NCBI GenBank assembly: GCA_964475985.1
Contig: CAYYYP010000014.1
Location: forward strand, 7,867 to 71,866
Source of the DNA: CAYYYP01 sp964475985
Lineage (GTDB): Bacteria > Bdellovibrionota > UBA1018 > CAYHWW01
Length of the DNA stretch: 64,000 bases
Direction: 5' to 3'
The notes beneath the pieces were generated by a model, which saw only the letters and a program-made list of their open reading frames with translations, was not told where the DNA came from and ran no database searches. Of this stretch, positions 1-9,031 are shown piece after piece. Position 1 is the first letter of the stretch, and each line of letters begins with the position of its first letter. Position numbers and translations under genes: made by a program.

Positions 1-1142
1 AAAAGTGCGATGACTTGGGATGATGATTCCGTAAAATCTTTTGTGACCTTATGTTCACGATTGAAAGACGGAACCATGGGAACGCTGGCTTGAACTCCCA
101 TCATGCGGGAGAGTGGATCCACCACCAAGTTGCGCTGAACCTTTACGCCCCAGCTGGTTAAAATATCGTTGAGGGGACCTGAGTGATCTTCGCCCTGAAG
201 GACAGGATCAAGCGCAATAAAAGCATGGCCCCCTTCATCTAGGTAAGTCTTAAGGGCTTCGGTTTCTTTTTCAAAGAACGCCCTTGAAGGCCCAAGAACT
301 ACAAGCACATCGCAAGTGGGTGGTACTTTTGTTTCTTCAAGCAAATTCACCAGCTTAATTTCCCAAGCGGAGTTGCTCATTTCTTTTTTTACGTTTGAGT
401 ATCCGCCTTCATCGGCCGCTTCAGGACTTTTTTCGCCATGGCCGGTCAAAAAACAAACGAGCTGATTTTTATCTTTGCTTAGTTTTACTAAAGCGTTGGT
501 GAGTTTTTCTTCATTGGCTTCTTCAACGCGGGATTCTTTTTTGCCCTGTTCCAGCACGAGGGTGCCATAACGTTTGATATTCGCAGCTTTAGTGCGAGTG
601 CGATCACGATCGGGATCCACGTATTCAATGACGAATTTTTTTGAATGGTAATGGTATTGGTCCAGCAAAGACTTCACTTGATCGCGTTGCTGACCCTTCA
701 CATAGGCCGTAACCTTTACTTCTGACTTAAGGTCTTTGAGGATTTTTATAGTTTGTTCACTGATGGACTGGCCACCGGACTTTGTGAGGTCCTTTCGGTA
801 GTAATGATTGAAATTCAAAAAATTGATGACCACGACGATGCCTAAAACCAAGATCGTAGTAATGAGAGCATTGGTTCCATAACGTACGGAGCGAGTGCCT
901 GCCGCAGCCCTTAACGCTTTTTGATTGCGGTAGGCGATGGCAACCATGACCACTAAAAGGGCAATGGCTAAAGCTAAAATACCTTTGGTCACTTCGGTGT
1001 AAACAAACGCTACGAAAAGCAAGGCCGCGGCAAGGATGCCCGCTAAAACTGTAAGGCCACGTGTGATGGCTAAATCTTTATTCGCCTCTTTCTGAATATC
1101 TTTTTGCATTCCAAATTCACCATTCTCGTTCATTTTTGACAT
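1..1142 (-). CDS. GldG-like ABC transporter auxiliary protein (partial, 3' end cut by window edge)
   Basis: About 380 codons are visible from an ATG at 1142; the gene runs off the window start. The N-terminus carries about three hydrophobic helices within the first 110 residues. A soluble region follows with the typical look of the GldG/ABC_transp_aux family (a DLTKSGGQSISEQT stretch after the last helix, then CFLTGHGEKSP and VLVVLGPSRAF). In this family the protein partners a GldA ATPase and a GldF permease; in Bacteroidetes they are linked to gliding, elsewhere the substrate is unknown. It starts 3 nt after the permease stop, so the three genes form one operon. Family assignment is good; the function in this organism is inference. 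Confidence 0.85.
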   Translation of the reverse strand, partial: MSKMNENGEFGMQKDIQKEANKDLAITRGLTVLAGILAAALLFVAFVYTEVTKGILALAIALLVVMVAIAYRNQKALRAAAGTRSVRYGTNALITTILVLGIVVVINFLNFNHYYRKDLTKSGGQSISEQTIKILKDLKSEVKVTAYVKGQQRDQVKSLLDQYHYHSKKFVIEYVDPDRDRTRTKAANIKRYGTLVLEQGKKESRVEEANEEKLTNALVKLSKDKNQLVCFLTGHGEKSPEAADEGGYSNVKKEMSNSAWEIKLVNLLEETKVPPTCDVLVVLGPSRAFFEKETEALKTYLDEGGHAFIALDPVLQGEDHSGPLNDILTSWGVKVQRNLVVDPLSRMMGVQASVPMVPSFNREHKVTKDFTESSSQVIAL

Positions 1143-1145
1143 GAT

Positions 1146-1931
1146 CTACGCTCTCCAAGTGTGGGATTCGAGATGTTTATAGGTAAAAAACAGCGCTAAT
1201 CCCGTGGCCGAGAAGTAAAAAACTAAGTCCTTCGTATTAAAGACACCCTTAGAAAAATCCTCAAAGTGATCAACGATGGACAGGTAAGAAAACACATCGG
1301 TCATGATGCCGCCCGCGCCATTGCTATAGGACATCCATTTGATGACCCATAAAAAGAGCATGATGGCGAAGGTCAAAAAGCCCGCAACGATTTGATTTTC
1401 CGTAAAGGCGGAACATAAAATTCCGACCGAAAGATAAACCGAAACCATGCAAATGGTACCAAGGTACGCAAGGCCAAGGACCGCCCAATCCGGCGATGCC
1501 GTGATGGCTAGCGCTAGAGGGTAAGGGGCCGTAACGGCAATGAGGACCAACATAAAACCAAGGGCCGAAAAAAACTTTCCTAAAACCATTTGGCCAATGG
1601 TGACGGGTGCCGTGAGCAGAAGCTCGATGGTATTATTTTTTCGCTCTTCCGCAATGAGCCGCATAGTGATGAAGGGTACTAAAAATAGAAAAATGACATT
1701 CATATTTCCAAACAACGGCCTAATGAGGGAATCCGTTAGATTGGGCCCTTTGCCTCCTCCACCAAACGCTCCGAACTGGGCGGACTGCGCAATATAAATA
1801 CGGAGAATCGAAAAAAACATGAAACCCATCACGAAGGAAAATCCGCCGATGAGAATAAAGGCGATGGGGGAAGTGAAATAAGTTTTCAAATCCTTTTTTG
1901 CGATGGTGAATATGGTGCTCAAATATTTCAT
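1146..1931 (-). CDS. ABC transporter permease, GldF-like
   Basis: A 261-residue integral membrane protein with about six hydrophobic helices. The region around residues 80-120, with MRLIAEERKNNTIELLLTAP, is the hallmark of ABC-2 type permeases of the GldF/NosY group. Its start overlaps the stop of the ATPase gene by 4 nt and the GldG-like gene follows after 3 nt, so the three products are likely made together as one export or lipid-handling complex in the inner membrane. Length is normal for the family. Substrate is not evident. Confidence 0.88.
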   Translation of the reverse strand: MKYLSTIFTIAKKDLKTYFTSPIAFILIGGFSFVMGFMFFSILRIYIAQSAQFGAFGGGGKGPNLTDSLIRPLFGNMNVIFLFLVPFITMRLIAEERKNNTIELLLTAPVTIGQMVLGKFFSALGFMLVLIAVTAPYPLALAITASPDWAVLGLAYLGTICMVSVYLSVGILCSAFTENQIVAGFLTFAIMLFLWVIKWMSYSNGAGGIMTDVFSYLSIVDHFEDFSKGVFNTKDLVFYFSATGLALFFTYKHLESHTWRA

Positions 1932-2875
1932 AGATGCTTCTCCACGGTAGTCAGTTTCACGAACACGTCTTCAAGCGAGAGGACGTCCATACGAAGCTCA
2001 AGTAGCCCGTGGCCACCCTTCACTAAAACTTCCGCTAATTTCTCACGAACATCGCTGCCCTCTTTGAGGGTTACGGCGAAACGGGTGGCATCGCCCGTGA
2101 GGCCTGCACTGGAGCCTGGCATTACGGAAATGACATCGGGCAGGACCTTAAGGGCTTGTTCAACTCCGTCTTTGCGTCTGACTACGACGGATAGAGAACT
2201 GCCTTGTTTCAGCCTTGCTTGAACGCCATCTAAGGTATCCACCGCAACGATTTTTCCTTCGTTGATGATGAGCACGCGATGGCAAGTGGCCTGAACTTCC
2301 GGCAAAATGTGGGTACTCAGAATAACGGTGTGTTCGCCGGAAAAACTTTTGATGAGATCTCTGATTTCAATGATTTGTTTAGGGTCAAGGCCAACGGTGG
2401 GTTCGTCGAGAATAAGAACGCTTGGATTGTGCACGATGGCTTGAGCAATTCCTACGCGCTGTCGGTAACCCTTTGATAGATTACCAATGAGCCTACCTCG
2501 CACTTGGCCAAGGCCGCACTTTTCTAAGGCCGTATTAACGGCAGACTTAGCGGCGTTTCCTTTGATGCCATGGAGGGCGGCTTTAAAATTCAAGTAATCC
2601 TGCACTACCATTTCGCGATATACCGGCGGAGTTTCTGGTAAGTAGCCCACGTTTCTTTTGACATCGATGCTTTGTTCAAAAACATCGTAGCCGGCGACAG
2701 TGGCGGTACCTGCACTGGCAGGCATGAAGCAGGTCAAGATTTTCATGGTGGTGGATTTTCCCGCACCATTTGGACCTAAAAATCCTAGCACTTCGCCTTT
2801 ATTGACGGAAAATGTAAGATGATCGATGGCTTTTCGCGCCCCATAGAATTTGGACAGGCCTTGAACTTCAATCAT
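1928..2875 (-). CDS. ABC transporter ATP-binding protein, GldA-like
   Basis: A 315-residue cytoplasmic ATPase. Walker A is GPNGAGKST, the signature is LSKGYRQRVGIAQA, Walker B is VLILDEPTVGLDP and the switch His lies in LSTHILPE. After the nucleotide-binding domain there is an extra domain of about 90 residues, typical of the CcmA/GldA group of ABC-2 exporters. It is the first gene of the GldA-GldF-GldG-like operon and overlaps the permease by 4 nt. The family call is firm; the transported substrate is not known. Confidence 0.9.
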   Translation of the reverse strand: MIEVQGLSKFYGARKAIDHLTFSVNKGEVLGFLGPNGAGKSTTMKILTCFMPASAGTATVAGYDVFEQSIDVKRNVGYLPETPPVYREMVVQDYLNFKAALHGIKGNAAKSAVNTALEKCGLGQVRGRLIGNLSKGYRQRVGIAQAIVHNPSVLILDEPTVGLDPKQIIEIRDLIKSFSGEHTVILSTHILPEVQATCHRVLIINEGKIVAVDTLDGVQARLKQGSSLSVVVRRKDGVEQALKVLPDVISVMPGSSAGLTGDATRFAVTLKEGSDVREKLAEVLVKGGHGLLELRMDVLSLEDVFVKLTTVEKHL

Positions 2876-3028
2876 GAATCATAGACTCCTTGCAGGACCT
2901 CGGTATGAATTAAAACGAGCGATCACTGACCCCAGCGTTTTCTCGTTTTGGATGCATGCTCCAAAATTCAAAAGCTAGCGGGTCTTGTCAAGGCTCATCT
3001 AATTCCAAGTGGCATTGGCAAAGGGAGA

Positions 3029-4861
3029 TTAAGGTGAAGCACTGGGGGGAAGAAACGTTGGATCGTCGTGGGGATAAGCCGAGACGTCTGTACTCGAGAC
3101 GGAATTCGGGGTGCTGTAGGCGCCTTCGAACGGGAAGATATAGAATTGCGAGGCGTGAACGTCGTCCCAGTACCCGGGACCCAGGGGACTTGCACGCGCT
3201 GCAATACGGGAACTGCGATCCATAAAATAGGCCTGAGTAGCGGTTGCATTAAGGAACCAAGTTTTCGGTTGGAAACCATCAAGTGCCGGAAGGGCAGCTT
3301 CTGAAGGATAAGCAAAGGGAGCATCGGCCGCCGTAACTAACGTTCGGCTTGTAAGAATTGTCGCGGAGACAAGGCCTGGTCTTAAATCATAATGATTTAT
3401 AATTACGGAGGTGAATGCGCCCGGCGCATTTTTTTCGGCCACATATAAATCTATGGGCTTAAAACACAGATACGAGTTGCCGCAGACCGGGTTGTGTTCA
3501 AACCGAATTCCAATTCCCAAAAAGGTATTTGCGAAGCCAATGGGCATGTTTAATGTTTCAGGTAAGCGTGCCGCGGCCGCATCACCGGTTGCGGTGCAGG
3601 TATTAGGTGAGCCAATACAATTGGTTCCAACAGTTGGGGGTAAATTCTCATCTCCGACGTGAACCAAATTTATGGGCGTCGCTGGGTCTGCGTTGTCGAT
3701 TGCTTTTGCGAGGTAAAGACCACGATTATTGGGAGCAACCACCGCTGTCCGGGTAAGCTCATTCCACAACTCTGAGTAGGCTGGGGTATTTGAGGCGAAT
3801 TCAAAAATGTGTCCGCCACTATACGGCATTGTGCCTAAAAACATGGATCCTGCATCAATTCCTGGCATTTGGGAGCCATTAGGAAGATATGCCCCCGTAA
3901 GGTATCGAAAGGTTTGTCGTGATGGTTTCAAAACCACGGAACCCGAACAATGAAGATCACTCACAAGACTGCTCGTACGCTTGATTCCAAAAATTTCCGA
4001 ACGCGCAGCGGGTGCGTCAAAATTATAAACTGCCGTGGCCGTAATCTTAATGGCGTCGGTGGCCCCTAAAAAGTCATAATTTTTAACCCACATAAAATTC
4101 GTAAACGGAAATAACGAGTCCCCCTCCCGCGGACAATCCGCATCCGGCGCCAGCGCGGTCGTGTATTTAACTTGGGTAATGCTCTGCACGCGTTGAATGT
4201 TCACATAAATTTGAAACCCGCTGCCTAATTTTGAGTTGTAGGATTGATCGGCACTGCAGGGGCACCCACTGCTAATTCCTCCGCATAACAAAGGGCTCGC
4301 ACTGCAATTAGCAGAGGGAGTTTCGAAGGCACGCGGAGATGCGGTGGATAAGTTTGCGTGGGAACCAAACGCTTCTCTTGTTCCTAAAAACTGCGGTACC
4401 GGAGAAAATCTCGCGGGCCTTGGCGTGGCTGCACCAGAAAGCCGGTTCCGATCGGCAATGCAGTCAGGCGTCAGTGCATTGGTATCGGTATCTCGGCTAT
4501 TGTAAATGGCCTTTGCGAATTGAAACCCGTTGTTGGCGTAAAATCCGCTGTTATCATCGTTATGATTTAGAATGTATTGAATGTCGGTTTTGTTGCCGGC
4601 CGTTGCGTCGCCGCCGGGTTTAGTCTCAAAACTTACGCCCGTTTGGTAATAAGCAAGTTTATCCTGCACCGCTTTATTGCAGAGGTCCCGAAAGGACGTT
4701 CCAAGATTGGTGACCTTCACGCGATAAAAAACGGGAAAAATAGCCATGCTTGCTAGCATGACCAAGGCGCCAGCAATCATGACTTCGATTAACGTTGCGC
4801 CTCGCAGCGCAGAGTTATGCCCTCGGAAAATTTCCGTAGGTTTCCCGTATGACGCGGTCAA
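3029..4861 (-). CDS. Large prepilin-like protein (type IV pilin N-terminal methylation motif)
   Basis: A 610-residue protein with a class III signal near residue 25: basic leader, then GATLIEVMIAGALVMLASMA, in which G is the likely cleavage residue and E the +5 glutamate, followed by a hydrophobic helix. The remaining 550 residues are large for a pseudopilin and contain a cysteine-dense segment (CSASPLLCGGISSGCPC) and many Ser/Thr/Asn/Gly residues, as in exposed surface proteins. It is divergent from the next pseudopilin gene, with only 42 bp between starts, which suggests shared regulation. A minor pilin or adhesin-like pseudopilin is likely; I do not recognise a specific family for the large domain. 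Confidence 0.8.
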   Translation of the reverse strand: MTASYGKPTEIFRGHNSALRGATLIEVMIAGALVMLASMAIFPVFYRVKVTNLGTSFRDLCNKAVQDKLAYYQTGVSFETKPGGDATAGNKTDIQYILNHNDDNSGFYANNGFQFAKAIYNSRDTDTNALTPDCIADRNRLSGAATPRPARFSPVPQFLGTREAFGSHANLSTASPRAFETPSANCSASPLLCGGISSGCPCSADQSYNSKLGSGFQIYVNIQRVQSITQVKYTTALAPDADCPREGDSLFPFTNFMWVKNYDFLGATDAIKITATAVYNFDAPAARSEIFGIKRTSSLVSDLHCSGSVVLKPSRQTFRYLTGAYLPNGSQMPGIDAGSMFLGTMPYSGGHIFEFASNTPAYSELWNELTRTAVVAPNNRGLYLAKAIDNADPATPINLVHVGDENLPPTVGTNCIGSPNTCTATGDAAAARLPETLNMPIGFANTFLGIGIRFEHNPVCGNSYLCFKPIDLYVAEKNAPGAFTSVIINHYDLRPGLVSATILTSRTLVTAADAPFAYPSEAALPALDGFQPKTWFLNATATQAYFMDRSSRIAARASPLGPGYWDDVHASQFYIFPFEGAYSTPNSVSSTDVSAYPHDDPTFLPPSASP

Positions 4862-4903
4862 ATGAAAATTCCCCCATAGACGGTTTTAGTTTACCCTAAT
4901 CCT

Positions 4904-6073
4904 ATGAGGAAGCCGAAAAATTTTTGGTCAGGGGGCGTAACCTTAATTGAACTCCTGATATCCCTCGGAATCGCAAGCGGGCTGGCGTTAGTGATTGCTG
5001 CCCTGTCCGTGAAATTTACGGAGCTGCAAAAAGTCGCCGAGCAAGAGGCGAATCAATTGGAAGACGTGGCACTGTTTACCAATGCCCTGCATCAGGCTAT
5101 CGACCCTGCGGTTCAAATTTTATGTAATTGTGGTCGAATTATCGGCGGCACAATTAATACTGCATGCACGTTTGACCCGTCCGTAGTTCCGGGAAATGAA
5201 GACAAAGACGCGTGCGCCTACTCCAGGAATTCCACCGATTATCCACAAAATTGTTATTCCGGCGGTGGTGTGCCTGAGTTCGTTGTCCTTGCGGGATTTG
5301 TGACGGAGACGAGCGATGATCTTTTAACGGAGGGCGCAGGTCCGCAATGTTATCGTCCAAAAGTTTGGACCACGGCACTTCCCCGAAGACCACTTTGGGG
5401 ATGCAAAAAAATATATCAACTTCGCTACCGGCCCCCCAGGCCACGCAACGTTGGAGCTTTGGCCTCACAACCTGGCCTCATGGAGATTGTGGACGTTACC
5501 CGAACCGTGATGACCAATGGTTCACTTTCTGACGGCCTTGGGCAAATTCCGCTCAATCCAAGCTTGACGGGCAACATCGTGGCTCAGTTAAAAAATGTTT
5601 CCTACGCAAGGTGCGGGCTTACGCGGGATATGAAATTCAATAACGCCGCGGTGACGGAACGTCGGGCGAATAACGCAACCATGACAGGTTTTCGCATGCA
5701 GGTGAAACTCAAACAAACTTCGCGCATGCCACGAGAAGGCGAGGCCAGCGCCTCCTTTGGCGACACGACGTTTTATCCCTTAGACTCAGATTACGGAAAA
5801 ATGTCGGCATTTTTTTATGAATTTGAAGAGGCATTCTCATTTAAAAATTTGGTGTATCGGGGCATCACTTTTTCCCAGACTAAATCTGAAGCCTGCATCA
5901 AGGATGGCCAGACCACTACCCGGTGGTCGCAATGCTGCTCGTTAAACCTCGATCGGAATAATGATGCGATTTGTGCGAATTCAAACGAGAGCTGCATCAG
6001 TGCCGGAGATACTGCGACCGTCGCTGGACAATGTTGCTCAAAAATGATTTTGGGCTCGGGGCGTTGCCTATGA
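4904..6073 (+). CDS. PulJ/GspJ-like prepilin with cysteine-rich C-terminus
   Basis: A 389-residue protein beginning with a short basic leader and SGGVTLIELLISLGIASG, a classic prepilin peptidase site (G before T, E at +5) followed by a transmembrane helix. This suits a minor pseudopilin of the GspJ/PilW type. The last 60 residues form two tandem cysteine modules: C331, C344-C345, C357 and C364, C377-C378, C388, each of pattern C-x12-CC-x9/11-C and each containing QCCS. Paired disulfides are likely after export. The stop overlaps the next start by 4 nt (ATGA), so the two are translationally coupled. Confidence 0.82.
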   Translation: MRKPKNFWSGGVTLIELLISLGIASGLALVIAALSVKFTELQKVAEQEANQLEDVALFTNALHQAIDPAVQILCNCGRIIGGTINTACTFDPSVVPGNEDKDACAYSRNSTDYPQNCYSGGGVPEFVVLAGFVTETSDDLLTEGAGPQCYRPKVWTTALPRRPLWGCKKIYQLRYRPPRPRNVGALASQPGLMEIVDVTRTVMTNGSLSDGLGQIPLNPSLTGNIVAQLKNVSYARCGLTRDMKFNNAAVTERRANNATMTGFRMQVKLKQTSRMPREGEASASFGDTTFYPLDSDYGKMSAFFYEFEEAFSFKNLVYRGITFSQTKSEACIKDGQTTTRWSQCCSLNLDRNNDAICANSNESCISAGDTATVAGQCCSKMILGSGRCL

Positions 6074-7137
6074 AAAATTATTTTTCAAAACAATCGGGCC
6101 AAGCCACGATGCTTTTGGTGCTCATACTTTCGACTTCGGCCATGGGCCTTGCGTTTTACGCTTTGGACCGGGCAAACCTGGCCCGAAAAACCATGATTCG
6201 GCATAACCAAAAACGCCGGGCGCTACAGGCTTTGGAGAGCGGCATTGAAATTCTTCATCGCATCTACGAAGAGGACTCGGGCTGTGATCCTGGCCTGTTT
6301 CTCGCTAATCGTAAAATACGTTCGTTTGAAACCGCGGTAGTGATTCCGGCCTTAATCGCTTTTCGAATAGACGTAAAATTGCCCCTCGGAAACTCCACCG
6401 GTACTGCATTGGGTTTTGAAAATTACCCGATTCAACTGGGACCCTTATCGGTTTTAGAAAATCTAGCCGTGCTTATTCCGGGTCCGCCCCAAAGGCAGTG
6501 GCGTCGCATTCTTTATTACGACGATGCAAGTTCCCTTTCAAAAACCGCATTACAAAATGCAAGAAGGCCTGTGGAAAACAATCCCGTTTTTGATTTTGAT
6601 CCCGTAAGTATTTCACCCTACGCCTCCCCGCTCGGCCCAAGGGATATGACATTTGAAGCGTCGGTTCCGTATCCGCCGGAAACTCCGCAATTCGTAGTTC
6701 ACCAGAACATTGTTTTTCATAATACTTGCGTCGCTCCCACTTTGACATCCCAGCCAGCCGTGAAACTTACGAACTTTTATAGCGTGCCTAATTCTTGGCT
6801 CGGCATTGGGCCGTTGCCTCGGCAATGTTACGATGGCCCGCCTGCCCATGGCCTAGGTGCAATGATTGGCACTACAACTTTGACGCCGGCCGATATTGAA
6901 GCACTTCGTTATTCTTTACGCCTGGGCATCGCCCTTGGAGATGTGCCCCATCCCTATGCCACTCTTGTTCATAGCGAATTTGATAACTGCGCTGACATCA
7001 ATCGAGATGGCTTGCTTACTGACTTGGATTTATCCCTGTTGGAGAAACTGCTCTCGGGTTACATTTCATTTATCCCGCCCGTTTACCCGGATTATCAAGA
7101 TGGAAATTCGGCTCACCGACTGACCACCGGGCCGTAA
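6070..7137 (+). CDS. PilX/GspK-like pilus-associated protein with C-terminal dockerin-like calcium loop
   Basis: A 355-residue product starting at ATG 6070, which overlaps the preceding stop by 4 nt; an upstream in-frame start at 5971 would overlap coding sequence by 103 nt and is less likely. The N-terminus (KQSGQATMLLVLILSTSAMG) is a single hydrophobic helix followed by a basic, helical stretch, as in PilX/GspK-type proteins. Near the C-terminus residues 309-320 read D-I-N-R-D-G-L-L-T-D-L-D, matching the 12-residue calcium loop of dockerin/EF-hand repeats, followed by the LSLLEKLLSG helix. It probably acts with the two neighbouring pseudopilins in an exported fibre or complex. Assignment of the N-terminal class is moderate. 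Confidence 0.72.
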   Translation: MKNYFSKQSGQATMLLVLILSTSAMGLAFYALDRANLARKTMIRHNQKRRALQALESGIEILHRIYEEDSGCDPGLFLANRKIRSFETAVVIPALIAFRIDVKLPLGNSTGTALGFENYPIQLGPLSVLENLAVLIPGPPQRQWRRILYYDDASSLSKTALQNARRPVENNPVFDFDPVSISPYASPLGPRDMTFEASVPYPPETPQFVVHQNIVFHNTCVAPTLTSQPAVKLTNFYSVPNSWLGIGPLPRQCYDGPPAHGLGAMIGTTTLTPADIEALRYSLRLGIALGDVPHPYATLVHSEFDNCADINRDGLLTDLDLSLLEKLLSGYISFIPPVYPDYQDGNSAHRLTTGP

Positions 7138-7140
7138 GCC

Positions 7141-7839
7141 CTAAATTTTAATTGCCGTGAAATTAAAAACGATGGCATGGGACTGCGCCTGTGCATTCGG
7201 AATCCGAACCCCCAAAGATAGAGCAACATCGACTATGGGGTAAAATACCAGCCCAGGAATAAACCCACTTAACCCATGATTACCGGAAATCCATTCGGCG
7301 TTAAAATCCAATTTGTCCTTAACGATTTTAATTTCCGTTCCAAGCATTGCCCCCGCTTGATTATGCCAAGTTAAGAAAGCGGCATTGGCCCAATAGCCAC
7401 CGACAATAAAACTGAATTTTTCATCCGGAGTTTTTAAATGATTCACAAAATAGTTAAACGAGGCCATGTGCCTTTGATCCGGTCCCAAAGCAACCGCGCC
7501 GGCTTGGGTTCCGATGCTTAAAGCCCACGGTCCATTATCAAACGCACGATATAAAACATTCACCGTGGCGAGCGCATTTTCCTCTGACACTTCTTCCTTT
7601 GTGAATTTTGCGACATTTATATTCAGAAGGTTCAGGCCAATTTCGAATTTTTCTGCAACCCCATAATCAAAAGTAGAACTGCTCTGAGCCGCGTCATTGA
7701 AATTAAACTGTTCCTGGAAAAAAAACTTTCCTTTTTCAACCACGTCGCCCGTCGGAACATTAAATAGGTTCTGTTGGGAAAAAGCATTGGTGGAGCAAAA
7801 TATCGCCGCCATGATCCAGAGATTTTTAAGTATTTGCAT
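7141..7839 (-). CDS. Exported outer-membrane-type protein of unknown function
   Basis: 232 residues with a clear signal peptide (MQILKNLWIMAAIFCSTNAFSQ). The mature part alternates hydrophobic and polar residues, is rich in aromatic residues and glycine and ends in a hydrophobic/aromatic strand (IVFNFTAIKI), consistent with a small beta-barrel. It converges on the pseudopilin operon with a 3-bp gap. No specific family recognised. A structural model showing a barrel would support this. Confidence 0.6.
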   Translation of the reverse strand: MQILKNLWIMAAIFCSTNAFSQQNLFNVPTGDVVEKGKFFFQEQFNFNDAAQSSSTFDYGVAEKFEIGLNLLNINVAKFTKEEVSEENALATVNVLYRAFDNGPWALSIGTQAGAVALGPDQRHMASFNYFVNHLKTPDEKFSFIVGGYWANAAFLTWHNQAGAMLGTEIKIVKDKLDFNAEWISGNHGLSGFIPGLVFYPIVDVALSLGVRIPNAQAQSHAIVFNFTAIKI

Positions 7840-7910
7840 GGCGCAAGACTATAGCGCGGGACGCAATAAAACATCGAAAAACCGCATAGCAGCCATTAAA
7901 AATGGAAAAC

Positions 7911-8960
7911 CTAAACTAAGCTCTCCAACCGCCCAATGAGCTTTTCCGCGATTTCTCGCATGGTGCCCTTCACGGTAAACCCGGCAGCAAAGGCATGACC
8001 GCCACCCGTAAATTCCGCGGCTAAAGTGTTCACCACGACGCGACCCTTGGATTTCAAGCTTGCCCGGATGCGCCCGTCTTCGAGCTCCCGTAGCAGCACC
8101 AGCACTTCGGGTTCCCGCAGCAGCATCAGAAAATTCACGATGTTTTGCAGCTCGTCACCCGATGCAGAATTTTTTTTCTGATCGGCCCAAGGTATTTCCA
8201 CCCAGGCGATTTTGCCATCACGGCATTCCTTCACCTTGGCGAGTACGCTCCCGATGAGCCGCAGGTGATCAACTGTTTTAGTTGAATAAATATTTTGGTA
8301 AATTTCCTCAGGTTCGACGCCGAATTCCACGAGCTCCGCCGCAATGCGATGGGAAAGCGCCGTGGTGCGCGCGTAGCGAAATGAATTCGTATCCGTCATA
8401 ATGGAAACGTAGAGGCCAAGGGCGATTTCCTTAGAAAGGCGAAAACTACTGCCTTCCCACTCCACAAAGAGACGGTAAAGCAGTTCACCGATGGAAGAAG
8501 AAGCCTCATCGATGACGTCGTGCACCTGCAGCAAATCTGATTTTCCGCCAAGGGGAGGTTTTTCATCCGGCAATTGCGGGTGATGATCTAGAAAAAGAAC
8601 CTTTGGTTGAACATCCTCAATGTACTGCCATAGGCTTTTTAGCCTTCGGTAATCCCCGGTATCTACGACGACGAAGAGATCCGGCGGTGTGGTCGGAGGC
8701 TTGGAATTTTCATAAACCGCAAATTCGCCCAACGAATCTAAGAACTCATACCGGGTGGGCAAGGGGTCAGGGTTCAGGATGGTAACGGTTTTGCCGTGTT
8801 TCCTTAGGTAGTGGAAAAGGGCCGATTCCGCGCCCAATCCATCGCCGTCGGGGTTTGCGTGGGTGGAAAGCAGCACATGTTTTGCCGCTTTAAGCTGGGC
8901 CACGGCCTCGGATAGGGAAAGATGCATCTCTTTTTGTGTCTTCACCAATGAAATCGGCAA
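7911..8960 (-). CDS. nrnA: DHH/DHHA1 phosphoesterase, NrnA-like (nanoRNase / pAp phosphatase)
   Basis: A 349-residue cytoplasmic enzyme. Metal-binding motifs are STHANPDGDGLG (D38, D40), VVVDTGD, and the DHH motif at D125-H126-H127 in VLFLDHHPQLP. The C-terminal DHHA1 domain has GGGHAFAAGF. Family members degrade very short RNA oligonucleotides and dephosphorylate 3'-phosphoadenosine 5'-phosphate. The start is a TTG at 8960 preceded by GGAGG six bases upstream; an internal ATG at residue 12 lacks such a site. Length is typical (about 320-350). Confidence 0.88.
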   Translation of the reverse strand: MPISLVKTQKEMHLSLSEAVAQLKAAKHVLLSTHANPDGDGLGAESALFHYLRKHGKTVTILNPDPLPTRYEFLDSLGEFAVYENSKPPTTPPDLFVVVDTGDYRRLKSLWQYIEDVQPKVLFLDHHPQLPDEKPPLGGKSDLLQVHDVIDEASSSIGELLYRLFVEWEGSSFRLSKEIALGLYVSIMTDTNSFRYARTTALSHRIAAELVEFGVEPEEIYQNIYSTKTVDHLRLIGSVLAKVKECRDGKIAWVEIPWADQKKNSASGDELQNIVNFLMLLREPEVLVLLRELEDGRIRASLKSKGRVVVNTLAAEFTGGGHAFAAGFTVKGTMREIAEKLIGRLESLV

Positions 8961-9031
8961 GATATTCCTCCGGGCGGCCTCTTTAGTTCACTCTTCATTC
9001 TACCGATCCTAAGGCTAGAGGTTCAATAGAA

